Below, one piece after another: positions 6,403-12,919 of a stretch of 14,466 nt of DNA. Within the stretch, counting starts at the first letter, position 1. Each line of letters starts with the position of its first letter. The stretch lies in contig JAUXBK010000039.1 of the NCBI GenBank assembly GCA_030619405.1, forward strand, positions 1 through 14,466, read 5' to 3'. Source of the stretch: Sedimenticola sp. GTDB taxonomy: Bacteria > Pseudomonadota > Gammaproteobacteria > Chromatiales > Chromatiaceae. The position numbers were made by a program, and so were the translations under genes. The notes under the pieces were generated by a model, which did no database searches, was not told the DNA's origin, and worked only from the letters and a program-made list of their open reading frames with translations.

Positions 6403-7065
6403 GTGCACATATTGCTCATAGAAGATGACGAACTGCTCGGGGACGGGATGCAGGCAGTTTTGTCCCAGCGTGGGTTTACTGTGGACTGGGTACAGGATGG
6501 CCTGGCAGGGGGGGGTGCTCTCGGTGTTAATGCCTATGACATCGTGGTGCTCGATCTCATGCTCCCGAAGGTGCCCGGGTTGACGGTTCTCCGCGATATG
6601 CGAAGCAGGGGAGACCGTACCCCGGTACTGGTACTGACTGCCCGCTCTGGTGTGAGCGACCGGGTACAGGCGTTGGACAATGGGGCCGATGATTATCTCA
6701 TCAAGCCATTCGATGTAGAAGAACTTTGTGCCCGGATCCGCGCATTACACCGACGCAACCTCGGCCATCTGCCCCCGTTATTACATATCGACAACCTGGT
6801 GCTGGATACCGGTTCCCGCAGGGTGACGTTCGGGGGAGAGTCGGTAGGCCTGTCGAACCGCGAATTCGATGTGTTGCGGCTGCTGATGGAGAACCGGGGG
6901 CGGGTAATGTCACGGCAACGCCTCGAAGAGGCGGTGTACGGCTGGACCAACGAAGTGGCAAGCAATGCGGTGGAGGTCCATATTCACCACCTGCGAAAAA
7001 AACTTGGAATGAAACTGATCCGCACCGTGAGAGGTGTGGGCTATATCATCGAGAAAGATGATTGA
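6403..7065 (+). CDS. OmpR/PhoB-family response regulator, QseB/PmrA-like
   Basis: The best start is GTG 6403, giving the standard N terminus (M)HILLIEDDELLGDGM, with GGGAG (6388-6392) upstream. An upstream TTG would add nine residues with no family support. The 220-residue product has a receiver domain with acidic pocket EDD (residues 7-9), phospho-acceptor Asp51 in YDIVVLDLMLP, switch Thr in VLVLTARSG and Lys in LIKPFDVEEL. A winged-helix DNA-binding domain follows, with VGLSNREFDVLRLLMENRG, VEVHIHHLRKKLG and the end IRTVRGVGYIIE. It is translationally coupled to the kinase that follows (TGATG overlap). Regulators of this branch bind TTAA-N7-TTAA direct repeats, and such a site lies at 8456-8472 before the nine-haem cytochrome. 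A G8 run at 6508-6515 lies in the receiver coding region but the frame is intact. Confidence 0.92.
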   Translation: MHILLIEDDELLGDGMQAVLSQRGFTVDWVQDGLAGGGALGVNAYDIVVLDLMLPKVPGLTVLRDMRSRGDRTPVLVLTARSGVSDRVQALDNGADDYLIKPFDVEELCARIRALHRRNLGHLPPLLHIDNLVLDTGSRRVTFGGESVGLSNREFDVLRLLMENRGRVMSRQRLEEAVYGWTNEVASNAVEVHIHHLRKKLGMKLIRTVRGVGYIIEKDD

Positions 7066-8429
7066 TGAAATCAATCCGGTCGCGTCTTATCCTGTGGGTT
7101 ATGGGACTGGTTCTGTTGACCTGGACCGCGGTCATTGCCTTTACCTGGTGGAGTGCCAGTTCGGAGATCCATCGGGTGTTCGATGCCCAACTGGCCCAGG
7201 TCGCCGAGATGCTTGCACTGACCACTCTGCATGAAACAGAGGAACAGGATCTCGAGGATTTTGTAAAAAAACTGGACCACCAGGATTATCAGTACCCTGT
7301 CGTTTTTCAAATTCGGTCTACGGACGGGAAACTCCTGCTGCGCGGGCCGGATGCGCCGCAGGTCCCTTTTTCCGCGGCAACCGGAGCGGGTTATTCAAAC
7401 CTGTCGTTCGATGGCCGGGAATGGCGTGTTTACACGCTCTTTGTCAGGGGTACCAGTTATCAGGTACAGGTTGCAAGCGCACTGGGGATCCGCCATGAGC
7501 TGATCCTGAAATTTGTGCTCAACATACTGAGGCCTTTGCTGTTTTTGTTTCCGCTTGTGGGCCTTTTCTGGCTCGGTATCGATCGGGCACTGGCGCCACT
7601 GCGCTGGGTTGCCCGGGAGATCGCCGGCCGGGATCAGTGGAATTTCCGGCCTCTGTCGACCCGCTATGTACCGGCCGAGGTCTCTGTACTGGTCAATGAG
7701 ATCAATGCACTTCTGTCACGGCTCCAATCGACGATAGACCACCACAGCCGCTTCGCTGCAAATGCAGCCCACGAGTTGCGCACGCCGCTTGCCGGGGCAA
7801 TGACCCAGCTGCAACTGGCCATGGACCCCCGTTCGGGGAGTGTACAAAGAAAACGGGCGCTTGAGCAGACATTGAAAGGTTTGAATCGGTTGAACCACAG
7901 GGTGGATCAGCTGTTGATCCTGGCCTGTGTCGAACCGGAGCAGGTGAACACCACGATGAAACCGCTGGAGCTGGGTTTCGTCGCAGCCGAGGTAGTGGCG
8001 GAACTGAGCACCGAGGCGCTCGGCAAGGGGGTCGAGATCGAGTTGCGATCCCATGGGCCAGCCATGCTGGACGGTAACAGAGAGCTGGTCGAAATCCTGA
8101 TCCGGAATCTTCTGACCAATGCGATACAGGCCGTTTCAGGCGGGGGGAAGGTGACACTGCACACAGGCACCACGGCAGAGGGTGCCTGTCTCTCCCTTGA
8201 AGATAGCGGACCCGGCATACCCGAGGACGAGCTGGATCGGGTATTCAATCGTTATCACCGTATCCTGGACACCCCCAGACCAGGATCTGGCCTGGGGCTC
8301 TCGATCGTTCAGGCGATTGCAGAGGCCCATGGAGCCAAGGTCAGGCTGTCGAACCGGGAACGAGGTTCGGGTCTGGTGGTGACGGTTCTATTTTCACCGC
8401 ATTTCTGTGGTTATTCAAACAAAGTGTGA
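7065..8429 (+). CDS. Sensor histidine kinase, QseC/PmrB-like
   Basis: ATG 7065 overlaps the TGA of the regulator (TGATG), the usual coupling for such pairs. The 454-residue product has TM1 at residues ~8-29 (LILWVMGLVLLTWTAVIAFTWW), a short periplasmic domain to ~150, and TM2 around 151-172 (LRPLLFLFPLVGLFWLG), followed by the RALAPLRWVAREI linker typical of QseC/TctE kinases. The phospho-acceptor is His236 in NAAHELRTPLAG. The ATP domain is complete: N-box ILIRNLLTNAIQAV, G1 LEDSGPGIPEDELDRVF, and G2 GSGLGLSIVQAIAEAHGA. It should autophosphorylate and pass phosphate to the regulator encoded immediately upstream. The stimulus is unknown; relatives respond to metals, envelope stress or signalling molecules. 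The C terminus ends at 8429 without a terminator before the cytochrome region. Confidence 0.92.
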   Translation: MKSIRSRLILWVMGLVLLTWTAVIAFTWWSASSEIHRVFDAQLAQVAEMLALTTLHETEEQDLEDFVKKLDHQDYQYPVVFQIRSTDGKLLLRGPDAPQVPFSAATGAGYSNLSFDGREWRVYTLFVRGTSYQVQVASALGIRHELILKFVLNILRPLLFLFPLVGLFWLGIDRALAPLRWVAREIAGRDQWNFRPLSTRYVPAEVSVLVNEINALLSRLQSTIDHHSRFAANAAHELRTPLAGAMTQLQLAMDPRSGSVQRKRALEQTLKGLNRLNHRVDQLLILACVEPEQVNTTMKPLELGFVAAEVVAELSTEALGKGVEIELRSHGPAMLDGNRELVEILIRNLLTNAIQAVSGGGKVTLHTGTTAEGACLSLEDSGPGIPEDELDRVFNRYHRILDTPRPGSGLGLSIVQAIAEAHGAKVRLSNRERGSGLVVTVLFSPHFCGYSNKV

Positions 8430-8455
8430 TGAGGTACACGCTCTTTCCCGTATGG

Positions 8456-8488
8456 CTTAAGCGTCTCTTAAGAATTACCTGTTAGATT
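8456..8488 (+). promoter_or_regulatory. PmrA/QseB-type operator and extended -10 promoter for the nine-haem cytochrome
   Basis: Two CTTAAG half sites at 8456-8461 and 8467-8472 are separated by exactly 5 bp (CGTCT). This is the CTTAAK-N5-CTTAAK layout of PmrA boxes and of related QseB sites. Eleven bases downstream is TGT-TAGATT (8480-8488), an extended -10 element. No consensus -35 is visible, as expected for an activated promoter whose activator binds over the -35 region. The QseB-like regulator is encoded just upstream, so it is the natural candidate to bind here. Confidence 0.6.
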
Positions 8489-8572
8489 TAACGCCATGGC
8501 TGTTTGATGCCAAATGGTATGGATGCGATTGCCGAATGTCGTTCCAAATATTGAGTCGTACAGGAGATATCT

Positions 8573-8626
8573 ATGAAACATACGTATATATGCCAGGCCA
8601 GTCGGCATACGGGGGGAGTGCAATGA
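8573..8626 (+). CDS. 17-residue leader ORF overlapping the cytochrome start
   Basis: ATG 8573 follows a good AGGAGA ribosome-binding site (8562-8567) and opens a short frame, MKHTYICQASRHTGGVQ, whose TGA stop (8624-8626) overlaps the cytochrome ATG (8623-8625) as ATGA. The overlap and strong ribosome-binding site suggest that translation of the cytochrome is coupled to this leader. The peptide has no recognisable motif. It could also be chance, since the cytochrome has its own GGGGGAG nearby, but that site is only 4 nt from the start, shorter than usual. Confidence 0.45.
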   Translation: MKHTYICQASRHTGGVQ

Positions 8627-11361
8627 TCAAGAACCAAATTCTTTCCGGATTCTACCGGGTGAGTCTGTTACTGTCCCTGGCAGCGGGTGCGTTGGTGATT
8701 CCCGGTACAGTGCTGGCCGGTGACGATGGAGATCGCCTGATTGTCAAAGAGGTGAAGTGGGAGGCAGGTGACAGCAAGCTGAAAGCCGCCGGAAAGGGAA
8801 ATAAAAGGCAGACGGTCTCCCTGGTCAATGCCTTTAATCCGAGTCAGGTACTGGGGCAGGAACAAATCGATGACGAAGAGTGGAAGATCAGCTCCAGACA
8901 GCCCTCACCTGTTCCATGTCGGGTGCAGGTCATCCAGTCCGATGGACAGACTGACGAGCGGGACGTAGAGAACGCCCCGGCTGACTGTGCGCCCAAAGAT
9001 GGCAGCCAGCCCCCGGTTAACGTTCCACCAGTAGCTGACGCCAATGGTGTCTCCAGCACGGATACGACCACTGCAACCATCACCGACCCGGATCAGCCAC
9101 CGATCGGGCCAAACGCCTCCATCAACTCCACCAGTCAGAACGGTGTCCCGGATCTGGATATGGCCGTACTCGAGCAGCCCCTGACCGGCAATAGCGGCTA
9201 CCAGGTGTTTGCGACCAACGACCTGGGCATGCACTGCGGTGACCTGGATACCCGGATCTCCAGCATCCTGCCGCCGTTCAATGTACTGCATGCGATGGTC
9301 ATTCAGCGCGGTGATGAACCGGAGATACTCACTCCGGCCGATGGGGTAGACGTGGTCTATTCTGCGGCATCCAACGCGAATGACCCGATCCTGACGGGTA
9401 TCGACTCTGCCGGTACCGGCCCGGTCCTCTCGAGCATGCTTTCGAATGGCAGCGTGTACAAGACCAACTTCTGGGATATCGCAGCCAGCGGTAGCGAGCC
9501 TACCGCACTGGCGGCTTACCGGCCCTTCTATCCACCCGGTATCCTGGACGCCCTTACGCCGGTCCCGGATGAAGGACTGCCCATGCCCAACGTTGAGCGG
9601 TTGTGGCTCGGCGACGGTCTCCTCACCGCGGAGAAACAGTCCATGCCGGGTATTACTTATCCTTACGTGGACAACAGGCCGCAGCTTTTCAAACTATTCA
9701 CCATCGACCAGCCGTTCTTTATCGACTTCCCCTTCGGCTATATATCTGAAGGTGTGAACTGGTATGAGGCTGCCGGCATTCCGCTGACGGCGTTCGACGA
9801 CTACGGACGCGAGAATCCCTGGCCGCTGATGCGGGTGCAGGCCCGCTCCGCAGAGGGACAGATCCTGGCGTCGCTGGATACGGTCGTACCTATTTCAGGT
9901 GAGGCCAACTGCGGGTTCTGTCATAGCGATCCCAGCGATGGCGGAAATGGTGCGGCGACCGAAGCGCTGGAGCAGGCAAATCTGACTGTCACCTTGTCGA
10001 TCGATGATCCTCAGCACGGTGATAACGGTAACAGCGTGCCGGAGGTGGTTAGCAAGGAGTGGGCCGCTGATATCAATCTGTTGCGTCTGCATGACCTGAA
10101 GCACAGCACCAATCTGATCATGGGAACGACCCAAGATAGTCCGCCGGGATCCACCCCGTTCAAGCCCGTCGTCTGCCAGACCTGCCACTACACCCCGGCT
10201 CTGGATCTGGCGCAGGTCGGTCCCCGGGGACCGCAAAACGATGATCCCCTCAATTCAGGCGACCCCTCCAATGGTCGGGATCAAGTAGTCAACAAGTCGA
10301 TGTCCAACGTGATGCACAGTCACCATGGCGCGATTAGAGTGGTAGACAACCCTGATGAGACCGTATCGGTGGTGGAAACAGGCGGTCGTGAGTTGTTTCC
10401 AGCCATGCCGCCGGCTGTGGACAGCAATGCCAATCTGCGTGATCCGCTGGCCGCCCGCGAGGTGCTGATGGATACCTGCTACCAGTGTCATCCTGGCCGG
10501 CGAACGGATTGTCTGCGCGGTGCAATGGCCAGTGGCGGCATGTTGTGTCAGGACTGTCACGGTGACATGGAACAGGTGGGCGATGACTTCTCCCGTGATG
10601 TCGCTGCGGCACCCCCCGAAGCCGTGGGCGCCTTCGAGCTGGCCGATGACTTCTACACCAACCCGGATACGCCGCGTGTGCCCTGGGCCAATGAACCGGG
10701 CTGCGGCTCCTGCCACACCGGTGACGCCAGGGACAATATGCATGCAGACGGCGATACGCTGGGTTCGCCCATCGATAATATTCGCCTGATGCAGGCCTAT
10801 CGCATCGATGACACCAAGGCCACGCCGATTGTGCCGGCCAACAAGCGTTTCGCCGAAAACTCCTCTGGAACCGGACCTCAGGGTAACAACCCGATGTTGT
10901 ATCGGGTCAGTAAAGGGCACGAGGACGTGTTCTGCGAGGCCTGTCACGGCGCCACCCACGGCATCTGGCCGAACAAGAACCCCGCCGCCAACGACAACGT
11001 GGCAGCGATGCAACTGCAAGGACATACCGGCACCATCAGCGAGTGCAGCACCTGTCACGATCCCAGGGCGTTTGAGGACAGCGGTTCCCTGGAGCTCACC
11101 ATGGATGGCCCCCACGGGATGCATGCCGTAGGCAGTCATACCTGGAACAAGAAACACAAGGAGGCCAGAACGAATGGGGGTGACAACTGCCGGACATGCC
11201 ACGGTAACGACGGTGAGGGGACTGTACTGTCCCGGATGTTCAAGGACCGGACGCTGGAGTGTAAGGACAACAAAGGTACATTCTGCGCCGATGAAGGTCC
11301 TGAGCTGTTCCCCAAAGGCCATCAGGTCGGTTGTGCCGATTGCCATGAGAATGAGCTGTAA
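8623..11361 (+). CDS. Nine-haem c-type cytochrome with N-terminal two-cysteine domain
   Basis: The start is set at ATG 8623, because it begins a normal signal peptide (MIKNQILSGFYRVSLLL, ending GTVLA); an in-frame ATG at 8536 would bury it behind 29 residues. The 912-residue product has, after the signal, a ~90-residue domain (LIVKEVKWEAGDSKLKA... PVPCRVQ... APADC) related to the C-terminal domain of the PKD protein at 2-619. A collapsed PKD-like linker (PPVADANG joined to STDTTTATI) follows. Then comes the ATNDLGMHCGDLDTRISSILPPFNVLHAMVI segment found in some large bacterial multihaem proteins. Nine CxxCH haem sites start at Cys430, 518, 619, 642, 694, 771, 808, 856 and 904, the last just before the C terminus (ENEL). 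It should be a periplasmic, outer-membrane-associated or secreted electron carrier or redox enzyme; the electron partner is unknown. It sits behind an operator-like site and ends at a strong terminator, so it is probably transcribed alone. Confidence 0.9.
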   Translation: MIKNQILSGFYRVSLLLSLAAGALVIPGTVLAGDDGDRLIVKEVKWEAGDSKLKAAGKGNKRQTVSLVNAFNPSQVLGQEQIDDEEWKISSRQPSPVPCRVQVIQSDGQTDERDVENAPADCAPKDGSQPPVNVPPVADANGVSSTDTTTATITDPDQPPIGPNASINSTSQNGVPDLDMAVLEQPLTGNSGYQVFATNDLGMHCGDLDTRISSILPPFNVLHAMVIQRGDEPEILTPADGVDVVYSAASNANDPILTGIDSAGTGPVLSSMLSNGSVYKTNFWDIAASGSEPTALAAYRPFYPPGILDALTPVPDEGLPMPNVERLWLGDGLLTAEKQSMPGITYPYVDNRPQLFKLFTIDQPFFIDFPFGYISEGVNWYEAAGIPLTAFDDYGRENPWPLMRVQARSAEGQILASLDTVVPISGEANCGFCHSDPSDGGNGAATEALEQANLTVTLSIDDPQHGDNGNSVPEVVSKEWAADINLLRLHDLKHSTNLIMGTTQDSPPGSTPFKPVVCQTCHYTPALDLAQVGPRGPQNDDPLNSGDPSNGRDQVVNKSMSNVMHSHHGAIRVVDNPDETVSVVETGGRELFPAMPPAVDSNANLRDPLAAREVLMDTCYQCHPGRRTDCLRGAMASGGMLCQDCHGDMEQVGDDFSRDVAAAPPEAVGAFELADDFYTNPDTPRVPWANEPGCGSCHTGDARDNMHADGDTLGSPIDNIRLMQAYRIDDTKATPIVPANKRFAENSSGTGPQGNNPMLYRVSKGHEDVFCEACHGATHGIWPNKNPAANDNVAAMQLQGHTGTISECSTCHDPRAFEDSGSLELTMDGPHGMHAVGSHTWNKKHKEARTNGGDNCRTCHGNDGEGTVLSRMFKDRTLECKDNKGTFCADEGPELFPKGHQVGCADCHENEL

Positions 11362-11380
11362 CTGCTGACAGTTCCAGGAG

Positions 11381-11413
11381 GGCAACCGCACCCTGCAACA
11401 AGGTGTGGTTGCC
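11381..11413. other. 12-bp stem-loop in the 3' region of the cytochrome transcript
   Basis: GGCAACCGCACC (11381-11392) pairs with GGTGTGGTTGCC (11402-11413) with one mismatch and a 9-nt loop. No T-run follows. It lies 20 nt after the cytochrome stop and just ahead of the intrinsic terminator, so it probably stabilises the mRNA 3' end. Confidence 0.6.
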
Positions 11414-11426
11414 TTATCTGATACAC

Positions 11427-11457
11427 AAGGCTCACCCGGCAGGGTGGGCCTTTTTTT
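11427..11457 (+). terminator. Intrinsic terminator of the nine-haem cytochrome gene
   Basis: GGCTCACCC (11429-11437) pairs with GGGTGGGCC (11442-11450), with one G-T pair in RNA, around a 4-nt loop, and is followed directly by seven T (11451-11457). This is a textbook rho-independent terminator for the plus strand. Confidence 0.9.
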
Positions 11458-11545
11458 CGGGGTAAAAGAAACGCTGAAGAGATAAACGGAAACAATCTGT
11501 AACAAATTCATCTTCCATGGAAACAGGAGGGAAACAGCTATTCTG

Positions 11546-11551
11546 TATAAT
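11546..11551 (+). promoter_or_regulatory. Possible -10 box for the glycine-tail gene
   Basis: A perfect TATAAT (11546-11551), preceded by TG, lies 44 nt before the chosen ATG at 11596 and after the terminator of the cytochrome gene. No convincing -35 box is seen at 16-18 bp. The intervening DNA also has a short palindrome TTCCATGGAA (11512-11521). Confidence 0.4.
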
Positions 11552-11595
11552 GCTCATCGTCGACACAGATGAACAAACAATACAGGAGCAGGAAA

Positions 11596-12039
11596 ATGAG
11601 CAGATGGCCAGAGCGGTTTATTGCCTTGATGGTATTGAGCTTGACCGCCGGTCAGATCATGGCAGCGGACGACGCGGTCGCAGATTCGGCACTGACCGAC
11701 AGCCAGGAGATGGCGCTGGATCCCCTCGACTCAATGATTCCAGAACAGGAGAAAAAACAGTTTCAGCATCAAATGGTGACACAACCACAAACCCGGACTG
11801 GTGAGAAGGCGATGGAGAGTCACTTTGGCATGGGTTACGAGGCCCGACAGGAACGTGCGGCCCGATCCGGCTTCGCATTTGGCCACGACAACACGAATTA
11901 CGGCAGCGGTGACGGGGGTCATGGTGGTGGAGTTGGGAACGGCGGTGCTGGTGGCGGCACCGGAGGTGGTGGTGGAAGTGGTGGTGGTGGCGGAGGTGGT
12001 GGCGGCGGCGGCGGCGGTGGCGGTGGCGGCGGTCGCTAA
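11596..12039 (+). CDS. Small exported protein with polyglycine C-terminal tail
   Basis: ATG 11596 is preferred over ATG 11569 because AGGAG (11584-11588) lies 7 nt before it and it opens directly into a signal peptide (WPERFIALMVLSLTAGQIMA). The mature 125 or so residues start with an acidic, helix-prone region (ADDAVADSALTDSQEMALD...EQEKKQFQHQM), then FGMGYEARQERAARSGFAFGHDN. They end in a glycine-rich tail of roughly 40 residues whose last 18 before the final Arg are all Gly. I recognise no domain. The tail resembles flexible, disordered surface or matrix segments. The gene stands alone between a terminator and the OmpR/EnvZ-like pair, so envelope-stress control by that pair is possible but unproven. 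Confidence 0.75.
   Translation: MSRWPERFIALMVLSLTAGQIMAADDAVADSALTDSQEMALDPLDSMIPEQEKKQFQHQMVTQPQTRTGEKAMESHFGMGYEARQERAARSGFAFGHDNTNYGSGDGGHGGGVGNGGAGGGTGGGGGSGGGGGGGGGGGGGGGGGGR
11980..12033 (+). repeat. GGY/GGN triplet tract encoding 18 consecutive glycines
   Basis: Eighteen glycine codons in a row, almost all GGT or GGC, form an imperfect trinucleotide repeat at the 3' end of the small exported protein gene. Gains or losses of whole triplets would change tail length without breaking the frame. Confidence 0.95.
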
Positions 12040-12106
12040 GAAATCTATCGGGGATGACGCCATTGTATCGCCCCTATTCATCATTTAATCCTGCCAGGAG
12101 AGTCCT

Positions 12107-12169
12107 ATGAAGGCTGCTAATTCCATCAGGACACTGACCCTGCTGGTCTGCATTTCCGCTGCCAGTTAG
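12107..12169 (+). CDS. 20-codon signal-peptide-like ORF, possible leader or truncated small lipoprotein
   Basis: CCAGGAGA (12095-12102) is a strong ribosome-binding site 4 nt before ATG 12107. The peptide begins MKAANSIRTLTLLVC and ends ISAAS at a TAG (12167-12169). It has the basic-hydrophobic look of a signal peptide but stops where a mature protein should begin. Read through the TAG, the next codons give TTCPSTDPAS and stay in frame with the OmpR-like ATG at 12200. It may be the relic of a small lipoprotein gene, such as an entericidin-type one, broken by a stop codon, or a leader peptide for the regulator gene. Confidence 0.35.
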   Translation: MKAANSIRTLTLLVCISAAS

Positions 12170-12199
12170 ACAACGTGCCCATCGACCGATCCGGCATCC

Positions 12200-12919
12200 A
12201 TGACATCAATCAATCATATCCTCATCGTCGACGACGACCCCGACCTGCGTAGCCTGCTGACCCGCTATCTCGAGGGGCAGGGTATCCCCACCACCGCCGT
12301 CGCGGACGGTAAGGCAATGGATGCCTTTCTCGATAGGGGGGGGCCGGTGGATCTGCTGATCCTCGATCTGATGCTGCCAGGAGAAGACGGGCTCTCCATT
12401 GCCCGCCGACTGAAGATGGAACGAGCGCTTCCTATCATCATCCTGTCGGCACGCGGTGAAGAGATCGATCGCATCGTCGGGCTGGAAATGGGTGCCGACG
12501 ACTATCTGCCAAAGCCATTCAATCCGCGAGAACTGCTGGCACGTATAAAAGCGGTTTTGCGCAGACCTTTGGCTGCCAGCACCAGATATGTCAACACTAC
12601 GCACTTGGTGGAATTTGGCCCGTTCAAGCTAGACCTGGAAAGTCATGTTTTCACCCGAGATGGAGAGGAAATAACCCTCACCAGTGGAGAATACGATCTG
12701 CTCAATGTGTTTCTCGAACTCCCGCGCCGGGTGCTGGGTCGTGACCTGCTTCTGGATCGACTGAAGGGCTATGATCGCGACCCTTTCGATCGCAGCATCG
12801 ATGTACGGGTCACGCGGTTGAGAAAAAAGATCGAAGACAATCCAGCTGAGCCAGCCTATATTCGCACCATTTGGGGTGAAGGCTACCTGTTCGACCCCAC
12901 AGGAGGTAAAGGCGCGTGA
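12200..12919 (+). CDS. ompR: OmpR-like response regulator
   Basis: The 239-residue product from ATG 12200 matches OmpR in length and layout. The receiver has INHILIVDDDPDLRSLL, phospho-acceptor Asp56 in LLILDLMLPGEDGLS, the IIILSARGEEIDRIVGLEMGADDY segment, and the switch Lys in LPKPFNPRELLARIKAVLRR. The winged-helix domain contains ITLTSGEYDLLNVFLELPRRVL, LKGYDRDPFDRSIDVRVTRLRKKIED and the characteristic end YIRTIWGEGYLF. OmpR controls outer-membrane and envelope genes in response to its kinase. No clear ribosome-binding site precedes this ATG, unlike the short ORF at 12107. It overlaps the kinase start by GTGA. The symbol is given by family resemblance; true orthology would need a tree. Confidence 0.9.
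   Translation: MTSINHILIVDDDPDLRSLLTRYLEGQGIPTTAVADGKAMDAFLDRGGPVDLLILDLMLPGEDGLSIARRLKMERALPIIILSARGEEIDRIVGLEMGADDYLPKPFNPRELLARIKAVLRRPLAASTRYVNTTHLVEFGPFKLDLESHVFTRDGEEITLTSGEYDLLNVFLELPRRVLGRDLLLDRLKGYDRDPFDRSIDVRVTRLRKKIEDNPAEPAYIRTIWGEGYLFDPTGGKGA

Noticed and set aside
8536..8622. Upstream ATG extension of the nine-haem cytochrome
   Set aside because: It would place 29 residues before an otherwise normal signal peptide and has no ribosome-binding site; the start at 8623 with the ATGA overlap fits better.
10255..11511. 418-codon minus-strand open frame opposite the nine-haem cytochrome
   Set aside because: It runs through the cytochrome terminator and is antisense to five or more haem motifs; low-complexity composition and no domain.
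11569..11595. Earlier ATG for the glycine-tail protein
   Set aside because: No ribosome-binding site before 11569, whereas AGGAG is well placed for ATG 11596, which opens directly into the signal peptide.
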